From contig BSWB01000002.1 of the NCBI GenBank assembly GCA_033239125.1, forward strand, positions 53,293,001 to 53,357,000: 64,000 nucleotides of DNA, in the 5' to 3' direction. The position numbers and the translations under genes were made by a program. The notes beneath the pieces are model-generated. The model was given only the letters and a program-made list of their open reading frames with translations, searched no databases and had not been told where the DNA came from. This document shows, piece after piece, positions 35,696 through 47,326 of this stretch. Numbering within the stretch: position 1 is the stretch's first letter; every line of letters starts with the position of its first letter. This DNA comes from Fagopyrum homotropicum (lineage: Eukaryota > Streptophyta > Magnoliopsida > Caryophyllales > Polygonaceae).

Positions 35696-35716
35696 CTCAG
35701 CATCCAACAATTGAGG
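35678..35716. repeat. Perfect 18-bp fold-back at the E3/E5 junction
   Basis: CCTCAATTGTTGGATGCT (35678-35695), a CTC loop, then its exact reverse complement (35699-35716). The left arm is E3 LTR sequence; the right arm replaces whatever followed. The intact LTR copy has a 5-bp inverted repeat at the same centre, so the palindrome looks like an extension of a native hairpin. Beyond it, E5 env-position sequence begins without a 3' LTR. Confidence 0.85.
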
Positions 35717-36548
35717 AAGATCCAAAATAGGTAAAGAGGTGGCTCCCATCTGCAAGGGAGATCCTAAATAGGTTCTCCCCGTCCCGCCGGAGGAGCTTGC
35801 ACCTCCTGAGCATCCCCTCAGTGTAAAGAGGAGCCTTCAGCCCGTCCTCTAGCTCGGACAGGTCCATCACCTGTGAGGCGATCAAGGAGATCACCCCACC
35901 GCCGACAATGTCCCTCGGCTCGTCCCTCCTAATCCGCTACAAAGCGGCAAGGAAGAGGGACGGCCAATCCATCACCTTCTCGCTTTGTGGAAGGCAGGAG
36001 TAGAGTAGTGGGAGGTCCTTGAGGGCGACCTTGTTTTACTCTTTGTGTCCACAGAAGACACTCATGAGGATCTTTGAGATGAGCCTCAAGCTGGGATGAG
36101 TGAGTTTGTTGGAGTACTCATCCCCAACATGGAATTCTGACCCGGTAGCTACCTTCCAAAACTCACACAAGTCCGGGGTCGGGACTGGATCCCACCAGTT
36201 TTTACAGGGGTTTAGAGTCACCCCGAAGGCCTCTTGTAGATCGTTGTAATCAAGTGTGTATTTCACCTTGTTGAACTTGAAGGTGAGGCCGATATACACA
36301 TGATCTTCCTTCTCCATTGTGAAAGTGGAGATGAATCGTCTGCTGAGCTCGGGATATGTTGGAGCACTCTTCTGTAGGAAGTCTCCAAGCCTAGCAATTG
36401 CCAAAAAAGATTGCATGCTCTCCAGCATGCCTAGTTTCTCCAAAGTAGGAATATGCAAAAATCGAGTTGCATGCACAACTCGATCATGTACAATCCTGTA
36501 ATGCTCCTTCTCTACTTCGGTCATCTTGTATTTCCTTTGTGCTTCCAT
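35717..36548 (-). pseudogene. E5 env-position gene (Athila ORF1-type), truncated
   Basis: A plausible start ATG lies at 36548 (MEAQRKYKMTEVEKEHYR). Similar in layout to the E3 gene: TLEKLGMLESM, a FISTFTMEKEDHVYIGLTFKF segment, DLQEAFGVTL, DLCEFWKVATG, LTHPSLRLISKILM, then GGGVISLIASQVMDLSELED, where E3 has GGLVTHIATAMGLDLS. In-frame stops lie at 36036-36038 (TAA) and 35937-35939 (TAG). The 3' end is cut by the fold-back at 35716. Upstream DNA to 36873 is proline- and alanine-rich if read in the same frame and carries CGCAGGGGCGG words (36620-36690); it is probably untranslated leader. Function unknown. Confidence 0.68.
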
Positions 36549-37351
36549 TCTTGAAGATGATTGAAGCAAAAGATTAGTAAATGTCGAAACAGGGAAAAGA
36601 AATCGACCTTTCTGATGTGATTTGTAGGGGCGGCTGTAGCAGGCGCAGGGGCGGTAAGGCGCAGGTGCGGGTGCTTGCAGACGCGGGGGCGGGAGAAGTG
36701 CATAGGCGATTTCTGGGTTGCGATGGAAGTGGTGTTGCTGAGGCCGCTCCGGTGACTGCCTTGGTGGTTTAGTCGCCCCCGACGGTGTAGCAGGAGTGGA
36801 ATGTTTGAAGTGGGTGAGGAAGAAGGTTATAGAAATGTGAGAGAATATGGGGGTAGTGGGAGAGGGTGGCGCATGTAACACCCCAAATCCGTGGGACTCG
36901 CAGTGTCACATTGGGCTAGGATCTCACAATGGATACTGATCGTAGCCTGACAACAAGTTCACTGGACCTTACAACATAACACTGTCAAATATAAAACATA
37001 TACATAAAACAGTATAAACTATACGACCCAAAGTAAACAACAACATAGCCGAGTACATAAAACGACATCCTCACACAAGAGGTACAAAAGATCATCCTCA
37101 CGTAGGAGGGAAACACAACAAACCCAAACCAACCACCTAATGTACGAGAGTCCTCGGCCAGTCACCCTGCCAAATCACTCAGCAGCGCCTAACCTGTAAA
37201 CATCTACAACACGGTATGAAACCGTTAGCTAACCATACATATATGAGGAAATGCATAAGCACAAACACAATCACAAAAGATAAACACCAGCATGCTATCA
37301 CACATTTACCCATTTTATTATCTTTATATAATAACCATTCACTCAAAAACC

Positions 37352-37352
<1 letters not shown>

Positions 37353-37396
<44 letters not shown>
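37353..37396. repeat. (AT)n microsatellite, E6 3' LTR
   Basis: 44 bases of alternating AT; the 5' LTR has 81 bases at the same site, so the tract has changed length since insertion. Confidence 0.9.
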
Positions 37397-37398
<2 letters not shown>

Positions 37399-38273
37399 TG
37401 AAAGTATGTGACACGAGGACCGATACATCCCGGCCTTTGAGTGCAATGTCCAGCTGTACGAGTACCGGTCACATATTGTTGTACCTTATGGGAGTGGATT
37501 GCGCCCTTCTTGTAATCCAGTCTGGCCCGACATCAAAGAACCTCCCAGACTCCACGGCGGGATGAAAGGGAAAGGTTATCATAGCCACGCAGTGGGGCAG
37601 TCAATAAAACATAGGTCGGTATAAATGCCAACTCATGCTATCATAGCAAATATATAAAGCACACACCACTCATGCAAATTCTCAATATAAGGATGGTAGC
37701 TAAGTAATGCCTACAGACTTACCTCAACCTCATATAAACTCAAACACGATCACCTCTACACTGGAGGGACAACACAGCCTATAAACAAGACATAAAGAGA
37801 TATATCAACCTCTATTCATCAAAGGGGTCACACCTAGACCCAAAGGGATCCATAAGGATCATACTCAATCTATAAGCCTCACAACCAACTAAACCTCAAT
37901 ATCTCAACATAACTCACGATTCCTCAAATCTCAAGGTAGTATCTAATCAACATTCTTCAATCTCAATTCTAATCCTAATTTAATTAATTAACCTTTAATT
38001 AATTAATTAAATTTCGCCAGAATAACGTTTTGCCCGTAGGCAATTTCTAAACTCACCTGTCATCAGATTTCATCAAACAAACTACCCATAATTACCAGCC
38101 CTCCATATACTCGGAAATGTAGAAACTCGGTACCATGAAGAGAGGAAACCAGAAACTCAAACGGAATTAAAATCGGATTAGAAACGGAGAGTAGATCTGA
38201 TTTTGAAGGTTGAGAGAAATCAGAGCTTTTACGAGGAAACGTGAAAGGAAATGAATTAATAAAGGATTTTCCG

Positions 38274-38358
38274 CTACTTATAGTGAAGACGATAATTATC
38301 CTTTAGTAAAGTCGATAATTATCCTTTAGTAAAGTCGATAGTTATCCTTTAATCGATC
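38274..38358 (-). promoter_or_regulatory. E6 LTR core promoter: TATA box plus three 23-bp repeats
   Basis: TATA box at 38274-38285; upstream in sense, units at 38290-38312, 38313-38335 and 38336-38358, each starting CGATAATTATCC or CGATAGTTATCC. The same array is at 44787-44855 in the 5' LTR. GATAA cores suggest an enhancer; not tested. Confidence 0.55.
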
Positions 38359-38806
38359 CAAAGGCGGGTCAAACCTCCTTCTCCAAACTTCCCAGGATTG
38401 GAATAATAAATCTAGAATATTGTAGGAACAATTATTCCACAACTGCCTTGGAAAACGTGTATTCCTAAGTCGTCTTTCTTAGCCGTGAAGAAACGAAATA
38501 GCGACTCTTTTGGCCGTTTTGCCTCTCCATGTTATTTCATATCTAGGACATATCCGATGTCCTGATCATTTCTCTCAATAGCATTTTTATTAATTGGAGC
38601 TCCCAAGTGCTCCAAATAACACCAGTGGGTAAAAATAATTACCTAGGAAAAAGTAAAAATTTCCCCAAACGTCCAAAATTACGCCAGGAACATAACGGTG
38701 GGACTCATACTCATCACTTGTGAAATCTTAGCGAGTTATATGTCAATTACTATCGACAATTAAGTTAATCAACATTAATTAGAATTCGGAAATCCTAGCT
38801 ATTACA

Positions 38807-38843
38807 TCACACACCCCTTAAAAAAAGTTTCGTCCCGAAACTT
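38807..38843 (-). promoter_or_regulatory. E6 polypurine tract and hairpin
   Basis: In sense, a hairpin AAGTTTCG-GGA-CGAAACTT (38825-38843), then a T-run and AAGGGGTGTGTGA against the LTR. The layout of hairpin plus GGGG tract parallels the Athila elements. Confidence 0.7.
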
Positions 38844-39689
38844 GAACAATTCTCAAATCCTCTCGGACCCATACGCCGAGGTATAAACCTATAACAATCT
38901 ATAACCTCAAAACATAAGCATGGAGGAATCATCAACTCCAGAAAACCGGATCATAATGCTATCCCAAAGGCATGGAGGTAAAACATCTCCAGTAGTCTAA
39001 TACTATCCCAAAGGTACAGAGGTAAAAACATCTCTGGCAACTATATCCTTAATCACACCGTGGAGGAAAGACATCTCCAAGAGCTATAATCACTATAACA
39101 TTATGGAGGAAGTACATCTCCAACTGGCTTACATCACAAGGGCATGGAGGAAAAACATCTCCAGCTACCAACTCAACATCAAGGAAGAAACACATCTCCA
39201 AAACACAAATGACCGTATGGAGGAAGAACATCTCCAGAAATCTCTATACCTAAATTCCAAACATGGAGGTAATATCATCTCCAACTAACCTAATCTCGTT
39301 CTACAACATGAAGGTAGAACCATCTTCAGCTGACCTAATCTCATTCTACAGTATGAAGGTAGAACCATCTCCAGCTGACCTATACACGATGGTATGGAGG
39401 TAACACTTCTCTAATGGTAAAGTCATCGGTCAAGGGCTTGGAGGTAAAACTTCTCCATCCATAACATAACTCGCCTTAGCACAACAAGATCCACTAGGAT
39501 CACAAATAATCTAGCACGGAAGAGAACATCACATATCAAATAATCACATAATCACATCATCATATATCTCATAATACACAACCATGGCTTGCTCAGCAAG
39601 TCTACGGTGCAACCTTCTCTGCATAAACTCGGATTAGTTCCTATGGATAGTATCCTCAGTCACCCAGGTGGCCTCGTCTTGGTCACTAT

Positions 39690-41300
39690 ATTCTCATCAT
39701 CAGAATGTTCTTCAAGCATAAACGTCTTATACCTCACTCTAAGACTGCAACAAGATATTCAACAAACATGTGGTCTGCCTCGACCACTACATCATCATGA
39801 CTTACAGTGCGTCTCGAATCTGGTATATACTCCCTTAGCTGAGACACGTGAACAACAGGGTGAATACCCTCTAACCTTGGGGGCAAAGCTACTATGTATG
39901 ATGCCATCCCAACTCTATCCAGTATCTAGAAAGGACCGACATATCGAGGACTCAACTTCCCCCCTTATGCCAAAACATCTGACGCCTCGCATCAAAGATA
40001 CACTCAGCCACACATGAGCTCCTATTATAAACTCTAGAGGTCGGCGCCTCTTGTCTACATACGACTTCTGGCGACTCTATGCCGTCAGCATCCTCTTCCA
40101 AAACAACGCTACTCGATTCATAGCATCTTGAATCTTCTCTGGTGCTATCCCACTGGTACTGCTAGGCTCATCCCAGCATAAATGTGTACGATATTTACGC
40201 GCATACAGTGCCTCATAAGGGGTCATCCCAATAGATGCATGACAACTGTTGTTGTATGAGAACTCAACCAATGGGAGGTAATCTGACCATCCTTGTCCCC
40301 AATCCAACACACCAGCTCACAATATATCCTTAAGGGTCTGGATGGTCCTCTTTGACTTCCCATCGGTATGGGGATGAAATGCAATCATGAAGTGCAAACT
40401 TGTTCCCAAAGCAGTCTGAATGTGCTGCCAAAATCTCGAGGTCAAAATCCTAGGTTAGCTCAAACCATCTACGCTGGCTGTTATTCAATTCCCGTTGCGT
40501 AAAACTATACTTCAGACTCTTATGGTCTGTGAAGATCTGTCATATAGCACCATACATGTAATGTCTCTAGATCTTCAAAGCATGAACTCTCGCTACTAAC
40601 TCCAGATCACGAGTCGGATAGTTCCCCTCAAACGTCTTCAACTGTCGAGACGCATATGCAATAACTCTGCCCCTCTACATCAACACACATCTTAGCCAAG
40701 ATTGAAACTTCATCATACTACACGAAACCACCAGCGCCCTATGGCGGTGCTAATATAGGAGTAGAAATACATCTTCCTTCCGCTCCTCAATCGATAAGAA
40801 CACGGCTCGGACTATACAAATCAAATAGTCTTCTCAATAGACTGATACACGATCGGGCTATCATATAAACTCCTCCATAGATAACGATAATATCTCGTTA
40901 CTCCGAAAAAGCCTACTTCAGAAAGTTACGAACTTCATCGACATTCGTCGGTGTTGTTCCAAGTACAAAAGTTATAATCCTTCTCGAATCAATCTAGATT
41001 CCTTCAACAAATCACACGATCTCAAAAGGTTAGGTCACATATTCAAACTCGTACTTAACATACAACTCTTAATCTTACAAGACTCATAAAATAATCTCCA
41101 ATGTTCTGCCTGTCCCTCTCAACTCTGAGAGTACACTAGGATATCATCTACAAAAACTCACTACTGCGGATCCATTTAGACAATAAAACTTTGTTCCTCA
41201 CCATATATGTGGCAAAGTTTTCGTGAGCCCGAATGACATCACTACAACTCGTAGTGGCCATACCGAGTCCGAAATGCCGTTTTGGGCACATCCTATTTGC
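39690..41300 (-). pseudogene. E6 pol remnants: RT, RNase H, integrase, C-terminal module
   Basis: Broken pieces in expected order, right to left. FVDDILVYS (RT catalytic motif) is encoded at 41128-41154. An RNase H piece around 40530-40660 reads YASRQLKTFEGNYPTRDLELVA. Integrase remains at 40077-40310: LDWGQGWSDYLPLVEFSYNN and IGMTPYEALYARK, just after the DDE Glu region. At about 39819-39852 is HVSQLREYIPD, the segment before the C-terminal (chromodomain) part of this lineage. Numerous stops and frameshifts separate them. The E6 internal region beyond 38844 on the left holds eroded C-terminal and 3' sequence, including a repeated TGGAGGTAAAACATCTCC-like pattern (38940-39460). Confidence 0.75.
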
Positions 41301-42126
41301 TCATTCTCATCGGGTGATATTCAGGTCTCCAGTCTTATCTGGAAAACTCAGAAGCTCCTTGCAACAAATCTATCAATTTATCCCGGTGAGGTAATGAACA
41401 CTCGTTCTTAATAATCATCTTACTTATTCTCGAAAATTCGCGCACAACCAACATTCCTTCCTCCATACAAAAACATGGATATATTCAAAATCATTCAGAT
41501 GCTCCAACTCTAACTTGATGCCGAAATCCACGCTCTTTCATACCATAGACTAGATGGTATATCAAATATACTCATAAATCCTCGTATTACCAAGACTCTC
41601 GTATTCCACATTACATACATCAGAAGGCCTCATTGGCTCACGCAATCAGCCTCGTTGTTGATAACACTACACATCCTTCAAGATCTCTATCATAAGAAAG
41701 GTCACAATCTAATCCATCATAATAGTGTTCAATATGGTCCATCTATCATAGTTCAAACTACACTTATAGTGATCTACTCGATCCACTACTTCCTCACGTT
41801 CAAAGACATAACAAAGAAGTCTATAGGAGAAAATCACAAGTCCCGATATAACTGGGCTAACACACATCTCGCGGGTACCTCTGACCCCAAAACAACTGAG
41901 TAACCAAAGTAAAGGGTACTCTCTATATCACATCTAAACCCACGTCTAACACGTACATCAAAAAGAGGGCATAACACCAGCACCAAAAGAACTCAAAAAG
42001 GTAAACCATTACTAAGAATGGTACCAGAAAACAACTACCGTTAACAACTCCACTACACCGGAAAGAGGAGAGTCCAACTAAGAAGGAACACTGCCTTGGT
42101 GACAAAAGAGAGCCAAATGGCCTAGT
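41301..42126 (-). other. Eroded E6 gag-pol spacer
   Basis: Expected to hold protease and the RT N-terminus. I could not recognise a protease motif; the stretch is AT-rich and full of stops. Confidence 0.4.
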
Positions 42127-42819
42127 TCACCACATGTGAAGCAAGCTATTGGTGCCAAGGAACACTAAGAGCGCAAATGACCGGCCTGGATCACCACTAT
42201 TGTAACACGGTTGTCCCTTCTTCGCAACTTGTGTGGCTGAAGGGTAACTCGATCTTCTTCGTTCAGCTTTAGTAACCTTAGCATGGGAAGAAACTTGTTG
42301 ATGTAGCATCTTATTTTGTTGACAGAAAATCACTCGATGTTCTAACTTACCACATGTATAATTCGTCACTAAAGATCGCTTACATTCCGGACGTAGGTGT
42401 CCAATCTTCCCACACTTGAAACAAGATCTCATCCCACCAAAAGTCCATGTGGACAAGGGATCAGTCGAACGTCCATAGGCCAGGCTCTGTCTAACACCTA
42501 AAGGATCCGCTTCATCACTTACCATTTCAGTTCATTGTTTCTTCTTTGATCTGGAAGCTTCAGTAGGTCCCACTGATGTTGGTAAACCCAAGAAAGGTCT
42601 ATCTGCTCTTGCAGCTTCTTGTACTTGGCGTATATATTCTCGAAACTCGGGTCCACTCATCGAGATATAATCAGTCTCCTCAGGCTCGTTCTCAGCTATA
42701 GGCAAAACAACAGCGGAAACTGGTCCCTGACCTATCACCACTGGAGGAAGAGGTGATCTACCTCTACCTCGTCCTTCTACAGATGTTACTCTAGTTTGAG
42801 CCATCTGAGGGGTATACAC
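42127..42819 (-). pseudogene. E6 gag with CCHC zinc knuckle
   Basis: Two adjacent frames. The right one (42532-42819) has a basic, Gly/Arg-rich start and an acidic middle; the left one (42127-42525) contains CFKCGKIGHLRPEC, a textbook CX2CX4HX4C knuckle, followed by an imperfect second cysteine motif (TCGKLEHRVIFC). Most of the capsid part is missing: only about 230 codons remain of the several hundred expected. Genomic RNA binding would be its role. Confidence 0.75.
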
Positions 42820-43080
42820 ACCTAACTTATAAGGCTACATATATGCCATATATATAGATATATACATATATAACCCATCCACATACTATCCATAATTCAT
42901 ATATATACATATCTATACTACTGAGATCCACGGCAGAGGTGACGACATCTCGTACATTCTATCCCAAAACAATAACTTTTAAAATCAAAACCTTTTGAAA
43001 ACGTCAGACCCCTTTTGGGTTCTGTTTATTTTATCCATCCGACCTTATAGCTGGTAGCAAGTGCCATTGTTGTCAACCTA

Positions 43081-43094
43081 AGGCTCTGATACCA
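43081..43094 (-). promoter_or_regulatory. E6 primer binding site (initiator tRNA-Met type)
   Basis: Minus strand TGGTATCAGAGCCT; the first 11 bases match the complement of the plant initiator tRNA-Met 3' end. It lies four bases from the LTR start at 43099. Confidence 0.85.
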
Positions 43095-43098
43095 ATTT

Positions 43099-43578
43099 TG
43101 TAACACCCCGAATCCACGAGACTCGGAGTGTCACAATGGGCTAGGATCTCACAATGGATCTTGACCGTAGTCTGACAACAAGTTCACTGGACCTTACAAC
43201 ATGACACTGACAGATATAAAACAAATATATAAAACAGTATAAACTGTACGACCCAAAGTAAAGAACAACATAGCCGAGTATATAAAATGACATCCTTACA
43301 CAAGAGGTACAAAAGATCATCCTCACGTAGGAGGGAAACACAACAAACCCAAACCAACCACCTAATGTACGAGAGTCCTCGGCCAGTCACCCTGCCAAAT
43401 CACTCAGCAGCGCTTAACCTGTAAACATCTACAACACGGTATGAAACCGTTAGCTAACCATACATATATGAGGAAATGCATAAGCACAAACACAATCCCA
43501 AAAGATAAACACATCAGCATGCTATCACACATTTACCCATTTTATTATCTTTATATAATAACCATTCACTCAAAAACC

Positions 43579-43664
<86 letters not shown>

Positions 43665-45305
43665 GTATGTGACATGAGGACCGATACATCCCCGCCTCTG
43701 AGTGCAATGTCTAGCTGTACGAGTATCGGTCACACAATCCGTGTACCCTATGGGAGTGGATTGTGCCCTTCCTGTAAACCAGTCTGGCCCGACATCAAAG
43801 AACCTCCCAAACTCCACGGCGGGATGAAAGGGAAAGGTTATCATAGCCACGCAGTGGGGCAGTCAATAAAACATAGGTCGGTATAAATGACAACTCATGC
43901 TATCATAGCAAACATATAAAGCACACACCACTCATGCAAACACTCAATATAAGGATGGTAGCTAAGTAATGCCTATGGGCTTACCTCAACCTCGTATAAA
44001 CTCAACCACGATCACCTCTACACTGGAGGGACAACACGGCCTATAAACAAGGCATAAAGAGATATATCAACCTCTATTCATCAAAGGGTTCACACCTAGA
44101 CCCAAAGGGATCCATAAGGATCATACTCAATCTATAAGCCTCACCAACTAAACCTCAATATCTCAACATAACTCACGATTCCTCAAATCTCAAGGTAGTA
44201 TCTAATCGACATTCTTCAATCTCAACTCTAATTCTAATTTAATTAATTAACCTTTAATTAATTAATTAAATTTCGCCAGAATAACGTTTTGCCCGTAGCC
44301 AATTTCTAAACTCACCTGTCATCAGATTTCATCAAACAAACTTCCCATAATTACCAGAATAATATAATGACCATAATGGAATTTCTAATTATCTATTTTT
44401 ACAAGCCTAAAGTCAATTTAGGCCAAATCGCAGTACGGAAAACGAATAAATTCATAACTTATTCGTTACTAACCCGATTGACGATAGGAAAGAAGATTCG
44501 GAATCACAACGACGCAGGCTACGTATGGACAGCATCAAATTCACCGGAATCTGAGCGACGGAACTGTCCTGGTGACATATATGCTCGACCAGCCCTCCAT
44601 ATACTCGGAAATGTAGAAACTCGGTACCGATATGAAGAGAGGAAACCAAAAACTCTAACGGAATTGAAATCGGATTAGAAACGGAGAGTAGATACGAGTT
44701 TGAAGGTTGAGAGAAATCAGAGCTTTTACGAGGAAACGTGAAACGAAATGAATTAATAAAGGATTTTCCGCTACTTATAGTGAAGACGATAATTATCCTT
44801 TAGTAAAGTCGATAATTATCCTTTAGTAAAGTCGATAGTTATCCTTTAATCGATCCGAAGGCTGGTCGAACCTCCTTCTCCAAACTTCCCAGGATTGGAA
44901 TAATAAATTCGGAATATTGTAGGGACAATTATTCCACAACTGCCTCGAAAAACGTGTATTCCTAAGTCGTCTTTCTTAGCCGTGAAGAAACGAAATAGCG
45001 ACTCTTTTGGCCGTTCTGCCTCTCCATGTTATTTCATGTCTAGGACATATCCGATGTCCTGATCATTTCTCTCAATAGCAATTTTATTAATTGGATCTCC
45101 CAAATGCTCCAAATAACACCGGTGGGTAAAAATAATTACCCGGGGGAAAAAGTAAAAATTTACCCAAACGTCCAAAATTTCGCTAGGAACATAACGGTGG
45201 GACTCATACTCATCACTTGCGAAATCTTCGCGAGTTATATGTCAATTACTATCGACGATTAAGTTAATTAACATTAATTAAAATTCGGAAATCCTAGCTA
45301 TTACA
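43099..45305 (-). repeat. E6 5' LTR
   Basis: 2207 bp from TGTAACACCCC to CTAGCTATTACA. Carries (AT)n at 43580-43660, the 235-bp segment lost from the 3' LTR, the TATA box at 44771-44782 and the three 23-bp repeats at 44787-44855. Confidence 0.86.
43580..43660. repeat. (AT)n microsatellite, E6 5' LTR
   Basis: 81 bases of alternating AT. Open frames that read Ile-Tyr repeats here are artefacts. Confidence 0.92.
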
Positions 45306-45836
45306 TCGCAGGGGCGTCGCGTTTGGTGGCTGGTTGTCGGAGGTGGCGCAGGGGCGTCGACGAGGTGGTTGGTGAGCAAGAGGGCGCAGAAGCATGAGTG
45401 TGGTGTGAGGGAGTAGGGTTTTGAGGGTTCGTGTGTATGGTGAAGAAGGTTGGTGGGTGGTGTGTGGTAGGTGTAGGCATTTTCGAGATCCACTTTTTTT
45501 TTCTTTTCTGGGTAAACCCGCAGGGGAGGAAGATTGTCACCGCGGGGGCGGTGACAAGGGAGAGGGGTCACGCAGGCTCAACGCCGGTGGCGGCGCCGAG
45601 GATGCGTGTCAAGGATGGCCGCCGCAGGGGCGTAGGGACGTCACCGCGGGGGCGGTGACAAGCATGTCGCAGGCGCAAGCCTAGCGCCGGGAGCGGCACT
45701 AGGCATGAGTATCACCGCAGGGGCGGGGACACAGAGCCGCAGGGGCGGTTTCTTGACAGAGGCTCCTCTTCTTATTCCTTCGGGTTGCCTCCCAAGAAGC
45801 GCCTTTGTATTACGTCGTTGGCTAGACGTAAGATCT
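45306..45836 (-). other. E5 pol-env spacer with GCAGGGGCGG words and double hairpin
   Basis: Seven copies of the E5 word or close variants: near 45308, 45346, 45540, 45625, 45646, 45714 and 45737. At 45779-45828 is the post-pol element: hairpin 1 TTACGTC/GACGTAA around AGCCAA, then GGCGCTT, then hairpin 2 TTGGG-AGGCAA-CCCGA. The spacer is the 3' neighbour of integrase and was opened by E6 at its left end. Confidence 0.65.
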
Positions 45837-47237
45837 CTATTTCTCTGATTGTGCTTCCTCCAATACCATCTTGTCAATCGGATCGTTCTTGACTCCTTCA
45901 AGGTAAAGTTTTAGCCTTTGTCCGTTTACCTTGAACACCGTGTGTGTTTGGGGATCATAGAGATCCACAGCTCCGCGAGGGTATACTTCAGCTACTATGA
46001 ACGGCCCTGTCCATCTCGAACACAACTTACCTACAAAGAGTTTCAAACTTGACTGAAAGATAAGTACCTTATTACCTACCTTGAAATCCTTCCGGAGAAT
46101 GTTCCAGTCATGCCATGCTTTGGTCTTTTCTTTGGATGTGGTAGAATGGTCATATGCATCTAGCCTCAATTCCTCCAATTCTTGTAATTAGAGCTTTCGG
46201 AATTCCCCCACTTCCTCTATGTTCATGTTGTACTTCTTTACCGCCCACCAAGCGATGTGCTCTAGCTCCACCGGTAGGTGACAAGCTTTCCCAAACACAA
46301 GCCTAAAAGGAGACATCCCGATAGGAGTTTTGTAGGCTATCCGATATGCCCATAGGGCGTCATTTAGCCTTGCACTCCAATCCTTCCGTCCGGGAGAAAC
46401 TGTCTTTTCAAGGATGATCTTTATTTTCCGGTTGGATAACTCAGCTTGGCCTTTTGTTTGTGGATGATAAGCTGTTGATACTTCTTTGGTGGACGTGGTA
46501 CTTCTTAAGGACAGCCGTGATCGTCTTGTTGCAGAAATGGGTACCCCTATCACTGATTAAGACTTTTGGAATTCCAAATCTTGCAAATATATTTTCCTTA
46601 AGAAAAGCTGCAACCACTTTTGAATCATCAGTTTTGGTGGCCTTTGCTTCCACCCACTTGGAAACATAGTCCACCGCAAGCAAAATATATGTGTTCCCGA
46701 ATGAAGTAGGAAACGGCCCCATGAAATCAATTCCCCAAACGTCAAATATTTCACAAAATATAAGATGGGATTGGGGCATTTCATGTCTCCTTGAAAGATT
46801 TCCTATTGGCATTTATCACACACTTTGCAAAACGCAAAAGTGTCTCGAAAAATGAGTGGCCAAAAGAACCCGGCATCCAAAACTTTTCTTGCAGTTTTGT
46901 TTGCCCTAAAGTACCCTCCACATGCTTCAGAATGACAAAAAGTTAGGACGGATTGTACCTCATTGTCCAGAATGCAACGTCGGATCACTTGGTCACTGCA
47001 ATGCTTCCAAAGGTAAGGATCATCCCAAACGTAGTGTCGAGCTTCAGCCTTTACCTTCTCTCGTTGTGCCTTGGTGAAGTCTGGAGGATACTCCTTCCTG
47101 ACAATGAAGTTGACAATGTCAGCAAACCAAGGCTTAAAAGATTGGAGCTTAAGACAAACCTCTGTCGACAATTCCGCAAGGGCGCCTAGACTGAGCCGCA
47201 GGGGCGGCTGGTGTGAGGCGCAGGGGCAGTTACACAA
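45837..47237 (-). pseudogene. E5 integrase
   Basis: Segments in order: HHCC finger (FCHSEACGGYFRANKTARK, CKVCDKCQ) at 46803-47200; DDE core with GIDFMGPF and LISDRGTHF at 46441-46812; frame change near 46.5 kb; AYHPQTKGQAELSNRKIK with the catalytic Glu at 46188-46553; then the GPY-type end (FKVGNKVLIF, LCSRWTGPF) at 45837-46178. An unusual proline-rich insert upstream of the finger (about 47170-47237) is encoded by two CCGCAGGGGCGG-type words. At least three breaks make it non-functional; the three catalytic residues are all present. Confidence 0.82.
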
Positions 47238-47326
47238 CAGAGAGTTGTGTAAAATGTATCGTATGGAAAACTTCCAACTATCTCTCTTCTTTTTCCTGGA
47301 TCTTCCTCCTCTTGCACTAGTCTGCT

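Larger units (their letters stand above)
36874..38806 (-). repeat. E6 3' LTR
   Basis: 1933 bp. Contains (AT)n at 37353-37396, a predicted TATA box at 38274-38285 (minus CACTATAAGTAG) and three 23-bp tandem repeats directly upstream of it in sense (38290-38358). It lacks 235 bp present in the 5' LTR (44358-44592). Confidence 0.86.
36874..45305 (-). mobile_element. E6: decayed Tekay-like chromovirus element
   Basis: Minus strand. LTRs 36874-38806 and 43099-45305, TGTAAC...ATTACA ends; initiator tRNA-Met type primer site at 43081-43094; gag with CCHC; shattered RT, RNase H, integrase and C-terminal remnants in 4.3 kb of internal DNA. Flanks GCGCA (36869-36873) and TCGCA (45306-45310) are a target duplication with one change. 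The insertion split a GCGCAGGGGCG word of E5. No frame longer than about 130 codons survives. Confidence 0.86.

Noticed and set aside
36549..36873. N-terminal extension of the E5 env-position gene up to the E6 border
   Set aside because: The in-frame start would lie inside the E6 LTR and the residues are low-complexity Pro/Ala encoded by GCAGGGGCGG words; the ATG at 36548 is a better start.
43441..43850. Open frames with long Ile-Tyr runs on both strands
   Set aside because: Translations of the (AT)n microsatellite in an LTR; the tract varies in length between the two LTRs.
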